From: Rotaria macrura
Taxonomy: Eukaryota; Rotifera; Eurotatoria; Philodinida; Philodinidae
Assembly: GCA_900239685.1 (NCBI GenBank)
Contig: OENT01000031.1
Location: 124,001-188,000, forward strand
Reading direction: 5' to 3'
DNA: 64,000 bases
Shown: in pieces, positions 50,101 through 63,600 of the stretch
Numbering within the stretch: position 1 is the first letter of the stretch
Layout: every line of letters begins with the position of its first letter
Program-made: the position numbers and the translations under genes
Notes under the pieces: model-generated
The model's input: the letters and a program-made list of their open reading frames with translations, nothing else
What the model was told of the DNA's origin: nothing
Database searches by the model: none

Positions 50101-52222
50101 AGAATAGATGGGAAGAATTCAAATACGAAAAAATCTGATAAAATATAAACGTAACTTTTACTTTGCTTATATCTTAAAACATCAAACGTCAAATTTCTCT
50201 CGTCTTGTGTGAAAAGCATAAGGTAATGAAACTGTCTTTTCGTTATCATGTTCATATAAATAGGAAGAAATTCGATTTCTATTCGTTAGTTTTTTATCAC
50301 TAACATAGTATATCATCGAAATAAATAGACAACAAGATTGAAAAAAAAATTAGTCTTCAATTAGTCAAGAACACATTGTTGTTTTATGATTATATAAAAG
50401 TTCTAATAAAGAAAAAAAGTTCATAAAAGAAGTATTCATACCTCGTAAACGACCATATGGTACCGGATCGACTGGTGTTGGAGCATTATCACCTAAATAA
50501 TAATGTAACGAATAAGACAAAGGCGTCTTTGTTTTATTTTTTTCGTACCTGGATCACCACGTTGACCTTAAAATTCGATTAAAAAAATTCATGAGACTAT
50601 TTCTTGATTTCGAGAATGATTCATTTTACCTTTGTTACCATAACTTGTGGGGCCATCCGACCCGGAAAAGCCTGAATCACCTCTAATCCCCGGAGAACCC
50701 TAAAAAACAAAGGAAAATCTGTATCCATCTTACGGAATGATTGAATATGTGATACTTACATCAGGTCCTGATGGTCCCAATGGACCTGGTAAACCAGGTG
50801 TGCCTGAAGGACCAGGCCAGCCCTATCGATGACAATAATTTCACATGAGTTATTCAATGAAATCTATGTTCTCTATCTATACTCACCGGTACACCAGGAC
50901 GACCTGGAGGTCCTGGATCACCTCGTGGTCCGCGTACGATTCCACCAATGTCTACTGCTTCACCAGGTTCACCCTAATTAAGCGTTTGAAAATTTAGAAT
51001 TGTATTGTAATAATTAATTTAGAATAAAAAAACGATTTGACTTACTCGCTCACCAATTTGTCCTGGTATACCAGGCGTGCCTGGTAGACCATCTAATCCG
51101 ATTCGGCCATCATCACCAGATTCACCCTAGAAACAAGAGCAAACACAATTTTGAATTGTGCATATCACAGTTTTCATTTTGTTGCTGGATTCTTCCTGGA
51201 AAAAATTATCTGATCATCATTTTCTTTTTTGTAGTCTCTGCAGAATTTCTAATTCTAGGACGTACTCTCCATTGGTTTTGTGTTTATTATCCATATGAGA
51301 ATACTCTTTTGATCTCTTGGCGTCGATATACAAATAGGTGCCATTTGATCCCCGTCTGTTTTTATTCTCGGTAAAGGTTACAAAATATACAATCATTTTA
51401 TCTGGCCAACAGACACTTCTAAATTGGATATACACTGACAGATAAAATATTCCCAATAGTAGAATATAATCGATATCTATCGTAATCTTCTCTGTAACAG
51501 TTATGCATGAAAAATGTATTTGTAAAAATGTGTCTGAGTCAAGAAACCAATGAAGTATTGATTTTATCAACCATAAGTCATGACGACAGAATAATGAAGA
51601 TACATATTGATTGACCTTGATATATGACCGAATGTTCTTGATTTCTTTCTTTTTTCTATCGCTATCACGTACAACATTAGCAACTGTATCACGATAACAA
51701 CTAAGATTATCAATTACACAGAAGAAAAGCACCGTTAATGAATGATAGATTGGTTCAGATGAAATTTATGTGTTGACATTAACAATAATCAATTACTATT
51801 TTACACTGCATCATTTCTACATGTATTTCTTTCATTATTTTCTTGCTGAAGAATTTTTAATCATCTTTATTATCATATCTATCGTTCTCTTTCGATAATT
51901 CTACTTCAATATGGCTTCGCTATTTATTACACAACGATTATTGCATCATCCAAATATACATATAATATATATATATACACATTTTTGCATCGTTATTAGT
52001 TGGATAAACGTATCTCTAGCAAGAAAATTTTCTTTCTGCATGTTAGCATACCACAAATAGCACTCATGACTGAAACTGTTTACAATAAGCATAAGTTTGT
52101 CGCAACATTAGTTGTCTATCTACACATTTTTCTTATTCTATTTATACATATGCATTGGGTAATGCAGTAGAAAGATATTTGCTAGTAGATATGAGTACTA
52201 ATAATTACGTTTTGTATATATA

Positions 52223-52258
<36 letters not shown>

Positions 52259-53709
52259 TCCGAAGTCAAAGATTTTCAACAGCTGGCATACATGACCTCA
52301 TTGTCTTTTCAGTGTCTGTTTAGTTCTCCATATGGATTATGTTTGTATATAAGTAATCGGACCGAACGATAATACGAGAGTCAATCCACCAAGGTCGTGA
52401 GGTTGGTAGAAGGCCATGAGAAAGACAAAAAAGGAAGCAATTATTTATATTATCGTCATGTTCTTTTTTTTTCATTTATCCATATCCATACACAGAGAAG
52501 AAAACCAAGGTTACAAGTATCCGAATAAACTTAGATAATTACATTTTTAGGGTCGTCTCAGTATGAAATATGGATAAAAAATGTCTACAATGATAAGAAG
52601 TCTTAAGGATAAAAAACGAATGACAGACAAGACCAATTACGATTTTCATTTATCCTAACGTCAGACAATTTTTATCAAGGATATGCGGTTAGCTTCTCTA
52701 GTTTATCTAGAGATGAAAAAATAACTGAAAGAAAAGAAAAATGTACATTTTCCCCCCATGTAACATCAGTTCGAATGTACCGACCTTGGTCTATTTATAG
52801 ATCGGGTATATCTGATCAGCATGATGGAAAGATGAGAATACAAAAAAGTAAACTATATTGTATATATTGAGCAACTAGACACAATTAGAGCATTCACTCA
52901 ATTACATGTGTTCAATTTTTTTCCTTTACCTTGCTACCATTACAACCGGGTACACCGGGAATACCGCGTGGACCGACAGCACCAGATTGTCCAGGAAAAC
53001 CATTTTGACCATCAATAGGCAATAAACCATCATCTCCCTATGTTGATTTAGATGAAAGCATATATAATCATGATATAAAGAAGAAGAATATGAATAATTC
53101 TAACGTACACGTTCTCCTTTATTGCCATATTGACCACGATCACCTTTTTCACCAGATACACCGGTCGTACCCGGTCGGCCAGATGGACCTTTTAGACCAC
53201 GATCACCTGGAATGCCTGGAAAACCTTGTGGGCCTAAGAAAAATACAATATAACATAGATAAAAATTCTATCAAAATCTATTCATATCTTATGTGCTTCA
53301 TAAGGAACTTAGAGAACTTACCAGTTATGCCCATGGCACCCTTTCCAGGACATTGGCAATCACGTCGTGGACCGCAACCTTTGCATTCAGAACCTTGAAC
53401 GTATGTTTCACTTGGATCTTTTGAAATAGATTGTTCAGATGGTGGTGGCGGCTGAGGATATCTTTGTCGTTGATCATACGGATATGGATTGTATTGCTGT
53501 CTTTTTACTCTAATATTCAATATCTCGTCGTCATTTTGAGCCTATAATTAGTAAGAAAGTTATTTTTTCTAGTTTCTTATTGATTTAAAAGGATGCAATA
53601 AATCAAAAACTATAGTTATTTTCATACGTACTGTTCGAGTTTCACTTTGACTAAGAATAGATAAAAACAGTATGAGACCGATGATGAACGGCCTCAACAA
53701 TGAAGCCAT
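41362..53709 (-). CDS. COL4A1: type IV collagen alpha chain, alpha1-like, complete
   Basis: This encodes a basement-membrane collagen chain. I count about 78 short exons from 53709 down to 41362, giving roughly 1,800 residues (my estimate). Most introns are 45-80 nt, and exons often split a Gly codon as G|GN. Exon 1 (53709-53632) encodes a signal peptide, [20 protein letters not shown]. Exon 2 (53541-53322) gives the N-terminal region with [12 protein letters not shown], a 7S-type cysteine cluster. A long interrupted Gly-X-Y helix follows, including a Cys in GCNGSK and an RGDS near 42690. The last three exons form the NC1 domain. [11 protein letters not shown]...SMAP is closer to alpha1 than alpha2 chains. 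Longer introns are at 49928-50442 and 51128-52930. It is divergent from the second collagen gene. Confidence 0.97.
44051..44058 (-). other. 8-nt microexon in the alpha1-like collagen gene
   Basis: On the minus strand AG|GTCTCCCG|GTAAG leaves an exon of eight bases. The previous exon ends in GAT GCT G and the next begins GGT ACA CCT, so the microexon supplies exactly GT CTC CCG and keeps both frame and Gly-X-Y register (Gly-Leu-Pro). Confidence 0.8.
44104..44132. repeat. (AT)n microsatellite in collagen intron
   Basis: A dinucleotide run in the intron just upstream (on the minus strand) of the 8-nt microexon. Confidence 0.9.
49928..50442 (-). other. alpha1-like collagen intron (about 0.5 kb)
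   Basis: AT-rich intron between two Gly-X-Y exons. A 62-codon frame inside has no collagen or other recognisable features. Confidence 0.75.
51128..52930 (-). other. alpha1-like collagen intron (1.8 kb) with a 171-codon frame
   Basis: The largest intron of this gene. It contains an uninterrupted minus-strand frame of 171 codons (51732-51217) that is not collagenous and matches nothing I know, and an (AT)n run at about 52218-52254. The remaining sequence is AT-rich with nothing definite. Confidence 0.7.
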
Positions 53710-54624
53710 CACGCGTGTGTGAACACAAACACAGCACACGAAATTCAACAATCAATCTATAATCTAGAAGAAAACAAAACATTCGACAACAAACATAATT
53801 AAAAATGTATACATCTAAGTAGTATCAAGTCTTGTCATTTTCAATAATTCTATGTTCACTAAAGGACAGTTAAAAAATTAAATAAACAAATGAAAACATA
53901 TTCGATTGTCTGCGATTATCTCTTACTCAATATGTTTTTGACACGTTTATATAAAAACGTGCTCAATTGTTGGTTATTTGATAATAGTCGTAGCAATAAC
54001 GGACTGTAGTCCAGTCGAAAAAGTTAGTTCGAGCTACACAACATGAACTTTTTTTCCTCTTCCCTCTCTATTTCTTCTCTCGACTTTTCTCTGTCTTTTT
54101 TTTGGGAGAAAAAGCGAATGCATCACAAGAAAACTGGACGATAATGATTGTGGTAACAAATTACGCAGGGCGAGTGTTTGTATGTAAGAGAAAATGTCTT
54201 ACGTATATATGTGTACGTAATATTATGTATGTTATCAGTCCTACCGACTACAAATACACAGAAACAGCAGAAGCGGTAAAGCACAGCCGATATTCATCTT
54301 TCATCGAGAGGGGAATAGAACAAAAAACCGCGTTTTTCTGGTTGGTGGATTTGAGTGTCATCTCTCTTCTCTATCTCTCGCTCTCTCTCTCCATCCCTCT
54401 CTCTCTCCCATCTCTGTCTCTCTCTATGATTATAGTAATACGATTGATATTATTGCACCAAGGGAAGAAAATAGTCCAGTTTCTACAACGTTAGCACTTT
54501 TTCAGCGACTCCTCGCGCTCGATCTTTACTCGTCTGTTGTAGACTACACAACGACGACAGTGCAAACATTGTAGCTGTCCGTCGCCGCAGAATCGCGCGT
54601 GACCATTGACAGGGCATTGAAAAA
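53710..54624. promoter_or_regulatory. candidate bidirectional promoter of the collagen IV pair
   Basis: The two collagen IV start codons face away from each other across 915 bp. The spacer contains a palindromic TATA-like TTTATATAAA (53946-53955), a pyrimidine-rich stretch at 54049-54110, a longer (CT)n tract at about 54350-54427 and a GC-richer block at 54500-54610. Mammalian COL4A1/COL4A2 share a short bidirectional promoter with a CTC-rich element, so the CT tracts are plausible control sites; this is inference. An acceptor-like TTTTCTTCTAG lies about 55 nt upstream of the minus-gene ATG, so a 5' UTR intron is possible. Confidence 0.6.
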
Positions 54625-57600
54625 ATGCAACCAACAACATTAACTATGAAATCGTCCCGTTTGAGGACCATAAGGTAAGCCATGCAAGTTTACTTATTGA
54701 ATATTGATTTAACAATTGAAGAATGAAAGAAAAGAGTTATGAAAAGACAGAGAAGTATTTAAATTTATGAGCTAATAACAACACGTATTGAGTCGGCTTT
54801 TCTTTTTCATTCCAATTGATGCGTACCGTCCATTGATCTGTACATGTATATATACATATACGTATGTCTGTGTGTATGATTGCATATGTGTGTATGAGAA
54901 TAAAAGAGAGTTGCGAATGAATAGACTCTCAACTATTCATAACTAGCTTGCCTTTCCTTTTTCTTCATTTATAGATCATTCGTATGAGAGTTTTTCGTTT
55001 CTGTTCATCTATCATATACACGCGCCGTTACATAAACTGTATGTGTCAATGAACGTTGTTTTCATGGTTTTATTAAGAACAAACAAAAAAAGCACGGATA
55101 TTTTTCATTTATTCTTTCGTCTGTTCTTTTTATGAGATTACTATTAACAGTAACAGTGAGTTATATGGTGTGCATATTAAAACAAAAGAGTTCGCTGATA
55201 CATTTTCTTGTTATACTAGAGTATCGAAACAAATGTATCCATGTATTTTGCACATATGTGTCATAGTTTCGTGAAATATGAGGAGAAGTAAAACGAGCAG
55301 TTCTCGTCTTTTGTTTTTTATATCTTCAATCGACCACAAAAGAAGCTAATAGTAGCATTAATAGAGGTACCCCTAAGAAGAACCTTCGAACTTAAGTGAC
55401 GAACCCGTTTATAGCAAGCTAAAAATACATTGTCTATCCTATTTTTTTGGATATAGTAGTGTACAAAGTACAATCGCTCCCGCTTGTCCTCGTCAATTCT
55501 CCTCCTTAGCTTTTCTTTGCTAATAGATAATTGAGATCACATAATAATTCCTTGGTTTATCTAGTTTGTCTTTTTTTTCTTTCGCTTCCTTGTCTTCTCG
55601 CGTTCATCTCTCTTCGACCATCTGTACTATTCTATCATCACTGTCTTGTACATACACGTACATAACGTTCCTAGTTCTTCTTCTTTTCTGTACAATATTC
55701 AAGAATTATTAATTATCGCACTAAGATGGCAACCATCAGTGATGTTAAGGCCATTTTTATCCGACGTTGACGTCGATATGTACTAGAAGATAGCAATAAA
55801 ATAGAAGGCCTCTGTCATTGCTATAGCCTATAGTAAACAAACTTTCGTCATTGCCATCTAATCGAACAAAGGACAACATTAACAAAGAAAGAGTAATAAG
55901 AAAGAAGATTACACAAGTTGCTTTATTTCTCAATTAATTGTATGCCAAATGTTTGCAAGAATAATAATCGATAAAACTTCTTCGAAATGGTTATATATTC
56001 GTATACCTACGTAAGTAGATTGGTCATTTATATTTGATTTGACCATCGGTCAATTGCTTTTCAAAACAAAAAAAAAGAAAGAATGAATCAATATCATTTA
56101 TCATGTTATTCTAGTTACATATTCTTATATATACATGCACACATCAGTTTGTTTATTTACCTAACAGTTATTATCAATTTATTTTTTTTCTTTTCCGCGA
56201 GGAGGGCAGAGTAGTAATCCCGATATCATGGACCACCTTGAATATATATACACATATATTCTCTTTTCGCTTATAAAGTTCAACTAAAAGACGCATGTTC
56301 TGAGACTGATAATAGACAAACTAGATGTGGATAATGCGTAATATCACCATTGTATTTCGTTTACGGATGATCTGATAATGGGAACACACATACATATATA
56401 ATACATACACATACACATCGCCACTTCTCATCTTTGTTAAAAGAATTGTAAGAAGAGAATATGTCCATGTGATGCAATAAGAAAACACAGAATACACTCC
56501 TGTTCATTCATTGTACAAACTATACACATTCATATTCTTTTATTGTTAAGAACTTGTCCATTATGTAGTAAAAGAATGATGTTTTAGTCAAACATTCAAA
56601 CAATACTTATTAATAGATTGTTGAATGTCAGTTTCTCTCTTTGCCTTTGTCTCACCATTCTTGTGCTTAATTGACCATCTATGAACACTCTCGATGATGT
56701 TCTACTTTTATTCTTTTCATTTATGTGTATATGTATATGTTGAATATTTATAATATGTGTTTACGCGTGTTCATTGTATCAACCTAGACTCAAACTGAAA
56801 GTGAAGTGAGAAAGGATGATAAGCATTTCGAGCTTTATAGTGCGTTAAGTGAAAAGTATACAGAGGGAAGATGAATATTTTATGATTATACATAGATCAT
56901 CTGTATGTATAGTCGTGGTCGAATTGATATCTATCTTATACGTGATATACACGCATGTATGTATACAAATATATATATATATATATTTATGTAATAAATG
57001 ACAAGCTTGACAAGCTATTTGCCAATATTCATGATAATGAGAAGGCAATAGATTTTGTGTTCTCCATAGCTCATCAATGGAAATGATCAGAAATTCGATA
57101 AGCTGGAGGACATCAACGAAGAATATATATGTATATGTGATTGTACATTGATGTACATATGGTTAGGATAGATCATCTACATTACATCATACTATTTTTA
57201 TTCACTTTATTTCATTGATATATTGAGATATGTGGAGTTTACTGTTGTCATATATAATAAAATAATATGCCAAAAAAAAACAAGATATTATTTTTCAATT
57301 TATGTTTCTTTTGTTTGTAGGCTAAATGACGCTTCCATTGTATTTCTACTTATCCTATCCATATTGATTAAAACAAGCAATGCTCAACAAAGAGTATGTA
57401 TATTTCATATCTCATATTTACTTCGATTCATGATGCAACCATTTCGTGCAACTATGCAGTAGCAATAATAAATAGGCAACTACTGTGAATAAACAGTTCA
57501 GGCATATTTTCTATCATCACGAACAGACAAAAAGACGCCTATATGTATATGTAAATATATATATATTTGAGTCAATCGAATGCTGATAGTGGTGATTGAG

Positions 57601-60600
57601 TGACTTGCTGCATCATTATCGATACTAATTATTTTGTCATTCTCTATTACTGTAAGCAACTGGAGATCAAATGCCACATAACGATGAATAGAAGAGTTAA
57701 GATATATTTATATATGCTACTGCTAGAAGGCATATCTACGTATGATACATTAAACGGATATGAAAAAAACTCAATAGAATAGAATTAGACATGAATGTGA
57801 TTGTTATTTTCCTTTTAGTATAACGATTCCAATACTGTAACACCACCACCAGGCTACGGTTTTGCACCTGGCTATGGTTCCTCCCAATATCAACCAAGAA
57901 ATACTAAAACAGGCAGTGATTGCAATAACTGCAATCAACCATGCTTTTGTATAGCACAAAAAGGAGATCAAGTATGATTTAGAAGAAGAAAAACAAACAT
58001 ATGCATCTTATATTATGTCATTGATCTATTTAGGGTCCAGCTGGTCCGATGGGTCCTACAGGTGCTCGAGGATCCGATGGTGTCCCTGGTCCTGAAGGTA
58101 AAATGTTTTATTCTATTATCTAATATTATAGTTGTTGATATACATTTGATATATAGGACCTGAGGGTATGAAAGGAGAAAAAGGTGATCGTGGTTTACCT
58201 GGCCTACCTGGTCAAAAAGGTGACAGAGTAAGTATTAATTATCTGAAATACATTGTTTTGTTTCGAATCAAATGTTTTTTCTTGTTTATAAATAGGGACG
58301 ATCCGGTGAACCAGGAATGCCTGGTATGAAGAACATGACTATTTTTTTGGCTTACTTGATCTAATTTTATTTTCTTCTATTTAGGACATCCCGGTTTGCC
58401 TGGTCTTCCTGGTCCAAGAGTAAGTATATTTAAATGACATTCACTAAATTTATAATCTGTTTGTCTATTCTATTTCAGGGACCAGAAGGTAAATGATCTA
58501 TGGATTTGAACGTTGATGAAATCAAAGATTAATTTATTTTCAGGCTTACCTGGCCGTGATGGATGTAACGGAACCAAAGTGCGTAATGAATAAAAACTCA
58601 ATCTCTAATTTATCACGTGTTTGTTCGTCTATTTTTTTATAGGGAGAACCTGGCCGATCCGGATTTAATGGACAGGTAAAATAGCTAAATGAATCAAAAT
58701 TTCAAGAAATTTTTATCATTCTTGTTCGTTTTTCTTTCAGCCTGGCCGACCCGGTGAACCTGGTGCGTTGATCGGCAAAATTTAAAATTATTCTTTTTGT
58801 TTTCACTGTTTCACATTTTAGGTCTACCTGGACAAAGAGGACTCAAGGGTATGAAGTGATTTATATAGATTTCTAGATTTTTCTAATCATACTTATAAAT
58901 CATAGGTGATCCTGCACAAGCTTTACCCGGATTTAAAGGCGAAATCGTAAGTTTTCAGACACTTAAAATGCTTTCAATGAGTATATTAGCATATTCTGTG
59001 TATTCTTTTCAGGGAGAAATGGGACCTCCTGGTCTACCCGGTGCTGCTGTAAGTACTCGCTAAGATTTTTCTTTTGATTTCGACAATCATTATATTGTAT
59101 ATTCTAGGGTCCTTCTGGTAATCCTGGTATTCCTGGAAATCCTGGTGGAGTTGGCTTTCCAGGTCGTGAAGTAAGTTATGAAATAATTATTTATCGAACG
59201 TATATCGATGGAGTTTTTCTTTTAGGGTCCAAAAGGTGAACGAGGTGAAACAGGTCGTCCAGGTATGAAGAAAATGTTGATGAAAGTCTAAAGCTAATCT
59301 TATTTGAAAATTCCATTAGGTAATGCTGGTGTTGGACTTAGTGGCGAAAAGGGTCAAAAAGGAGAACCTGTAATTATAATTGCTTAAAAGATAACAATAT
59401 CTGTAATCTCGGCAATCTATTTAGGGATCGTCTGCACCCTATACACCACCATCGATTGCTGAAATTCAAGGTAACTACAGTTATGTTCCTTTATCCATTC
59501 CTGGCGCACCTGGCCAAAAGGTAAATTTCGTAAATCAAAGAAGAAAAATGAATTTTATTTCTTGTTTCTTTTTATCACAGGGTGCCATGGGACCTAAAGG
59601 AGAACCCGGAGACATTGGTTATCCCGGTGCACCTGGCTCTGCTGGACCACCTGGTTTGAGCGGTGAAAAAGGTGTACCAGGACCTGTTGGACCTCGTGTA
59701 AGTGCTACCGAATTATTTGTTATCTGTTTTCTTATTGAATAATATATATTCATATATATATATATATATTCTTTTTTTTCGTTTAGGGTTCTACTGGAAT
59801 GCCTGGTCAAGCTGGTTTCCCTGGACAAGCAGGGTAACGATCTGTTTTCTTTTCATCGATTGCATATTTCATGTTAACATTTGTGTTCTTTTAGTGATCG
59901 TGGTAGTCCTGGTTATCCTGGCCAATCTGTATGTGATCAATGATATTAAAGGTCTTTAGAAAATTTCCTTGCTATTTTACTTATAACTATAGGGTAGCCC
60001 AGGAAGGTCTGGACAAAATGGTTTACCAGGAGAAAAAGGTTTGTCTCGACAAATATTAGTTTTTTAAACATGAGTAGAATAAATATTTGCTTGCTTTTTT
60101 AGGTGATCGTGGTTTCCCCGGTATGCCTGGGATGTGTTTACCAGTATGTATAAAAAGAAAGCATTTTCTTTTCTTTAAGTTTTATCATGTATTTCTTATA
60201 GGATCAGCCAGGTGATTCGTTGCCGGGTCAACCTGGACCTGCTGTAAGTTGAGGAACAAAATTTATACATATTTATTTTATTCATGTTTTTTTCTAGGGC
60301 CCGAAAGGAGAACGCGGTAATTAACTCACAGACATTTACGGACTAGATAAACGAAGTATAATCGAATCGAATTTCTTTAGGCCCCCCTGGAGCACCTGGC
60401 TATCCTGGACCACCAGTAAATATTGTGTTTTTAAACTACACTACAATGATTCCAATACTTTTTTCAATAGGGTTTACCTGGCAGCCAAGGACCAAAAGGT
60501 GATCGTGGTTTCGATGGATTACCTGGTAGTCCTGGCCAACGTAAGTTTGTTTCATTTTCTTTTATCGGTTTATAACCATACCGACTATCATTTTCAGCTG

Positions 60601-63600
60601 GACGTGATGGTGTGAAAGGTGACAAAGGAGATAGTGGACGACATGGTAAGAAGTTTATTCCAAGATAAACTTACATTCCATATGTATGCGCGCATTTTAT
60701 TATAGGTGATCCTGGTCCAGCAGGATTTCCTGGTCCTGAAGGTTGGTTCATGAGAAATAAACTGAGAAAATATAAATGATCTTTTTTTAGGCTATCGTGG
60801 AACAAAGGGTGAACCAGGTCCAAAGGGTAAGCTGAATAATTAAATCATATCTTCACTTTGCATTCATAAATTTTTGTTTTCTAGGTGAACCCGGTCGTGC
60901 GATTCCTGGCCCACCTGGTATCGATGGTTATCCAGGCCAATCTGGTTCTCCAGGTCTAAAAGGTAAGAATCATTTGAATAGTCAACAATAAGACATTTAT
61001 TATTCGTCAACATTCTAGGTGAACGTGGTCTGCGTGGTCTTCCAGGTCTGCCTGGTAACTCAACTGCTGGTGTTGGTATTCCGGGTCAACCAGGACGTGC
61101 GTATCATTTGTTTATTAGTTAATATGCCACGTAAAAATTTTCGATATGCGTTTAGCTATGGGTCTATCCGGTATTCCTGGCGCTCCTGGTCTACCTGGTA
61201 TTGCTGGTATGAAGGGAACAAAAGGAGATCGAGGTGAGGGCGATTTTTATCATTGAAAAAGAAAAAAGTTGAATCACATTCAATTCAACAAATTTACTAG
61301 GTCTTGACGGTGTTTGCGGTACTCGTGATGGTTTGAAAGGTAGTAAAGGTGAACCAGGTTATCCAGGAGATGCAGGTAAACTTTTAAAAATAGAAACCTA
61401 TTAGCAGACTTGTATTTTTACTAATCGTATTCAATTAGGCACACCTGGTCAGCGTGGTACATCAGGAGAAAAAGGTGATCGAGGTGATGTTGGTCCGCAA
61501 GGTTATCCAGGTAGTATTGGCCCAGCTGGTGCACCTGTATGTAGATGAACTTTAAATTTTTTCAACATAAGACTTAAATTGTTTTTTCGAATCTAGGGTC
61601 GTAATGGTAACGATGGCATTCCTGGTGATAAAGGAGAGAGGGTACGCTTAATTCAACTTTTATTGGTCATTTAAATGTTATTTCCTTATTGATTAGGGAG
61701 AACCAGCTCGTGTTACCTCAGTACAAGGCGCTTCAGGAGAAAAAGGAACACCTGGTTAGAATATTTTCTTTTTAAGCTTTGTAAATTGATTTATGTAATT
61801 CTTCTCTGTTAGGTCTACCTGGTTTGAAAGGTGATCGTGGTGGAAAAGGTGAGAAATGGATTAGTTATTTATCCCTCATCATTTTACATTCATTTGGTAA
61901 TTTTAAGGTGCACCCGGTTACAGTGGACGTGATGGTCAACCAGGTCCAGTAGGACTCACCGGACCTAAAGTAAATAAACCTATTCTTAGAGTAAAAATCA
62001 ATTAAACATAATTTTCTCATTCCTTTTATTTCATAGGGTGATGCTGGCTATCCTGGCCAACCTGGACCACCAGGTAGCCCTGGTCCTATGGGCGATATAG
62101 GTCCACCAGGTGCTACAATTCCAGGCGAAAAGGGAGAAAAGGGTATCCCGGGTCCAGTTGGTACGTACAGTGGATCTATGCTATCATTTTCACGTCAGTT
62201 TTTCTTTTCGTCAATAGGTATTCCTGGCCCACATGGTGTTCCAGGCTCAAAGGGAGAACCCGGTATGTTTATATATAAAAATTCATCAGCAGTCATGTTT
62301 AAAATTCCGTCTTTATTTATTATATAGGCCGACCAGCTACACAAATGCTCACGTCAATGCCAGGCCCACAAGGAGAAAAAGGTGATCGTGGTCCAGCTGG
62401 TCTTCCAGGTGCACCAGGACTTCCTGTATGTTCTGTTCGTAATGCACTCATGCATAGTTTTCAATCGAACTTTTTCAGGGCCCGAATGGTTTACCAGGGT
62501 TGCCGGGAACATCTGGAGCTAAAGGTGAAGCAGGTCTACCAGGTATTCCAGGTATTCCGGGACCAAAAGGCATTACTGGTATGTTCAAGAATAAAATGTT
62601 GTCTTCCTTGTATACCAAGCTAATATTTTTTTATATCTTTCCTTTTAAGGTTACCGTGGAGAGCCAGGTATGCTTCTAGTTTACATTACGTTTGAATACA
62701 AATAGTAACAAGAAAACGTATATTTTTTTCTACCACATAGGTATTCCGGGTCGTGATGGATCACCAGGTCTTCCAGGTTCAAAAGGATTTGGTAAATATT
62801 GATATCTTATCTATTGATGATTGTCTACGGAAATCGTTTCTTTCAGATGGAGCACCAGGCTTACCAGGTCGTCCAGGTTTGTATTTATTTAATATATTTT
62901 TACAATGCCTATACGTATACATGGAATATGTTTCGATTACTAATGTTGTTTAGGAGAAAAGGGTGAACCAGGACTTCCAGGTCCAGGCTTTCCAGGTACG
63001 ACGATTACCATTTTTGTTTAAAATAGACTTATGTAAATTATTTGTTATATTTCAGGACCACCAGGTCCAGTAGGTCCTTCTGGTGAACGTGGATTTTCAG
63101 GTATGCATTCTGATTTTATACGAAACCTATGAAATAAAGCTGCAATTGCCATGTTATTTCAGGCCAACCTGGTCCCATAGGCGAAAGTGGATTGCCAGGC
63201 CAGAAAGGTATAGGATTTATTTAAAAAACGAAGCATCTTTCTAAATCAACGACTTTCAATCTGTAGGAGAACCTGGTCTGCCCGGTGTTAATGGACTTCC
63301 AGGACTCGTCGGCATGAAAGGGTATATGCATAAGATCTAAGTATATGATTTATTGTATTGTGTCGTTTCTTTTTCTTTAGTGACCGAGGTGAACCAGGCA
63401 TTGGTGGACAGAAGGGTGATCAAGGTAAGCTATTTCGAACTTTGGTCCGTGTTCATGTTGTCTATTCTTGCATGTTCTCTGTTCTGTTCAGGTCTACCAG
63501 GTCCACCGGGTAATGATGGTAAGTTGTCACTATTATCCAAGTACTTTCTAATAATACCATCACCGTCTTTGTTTTTTCTTTTAGGCTTACCAGGTATATA

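Noticed and set aside
57223..57320. An alternative start of the plus-strand collagen at the ATG at 57223
   Set aside because: That ATG lies in intron sequence upstream of TTTGTAG. The exon at 54625-54674 joins in phase and gives a better signal peptide.
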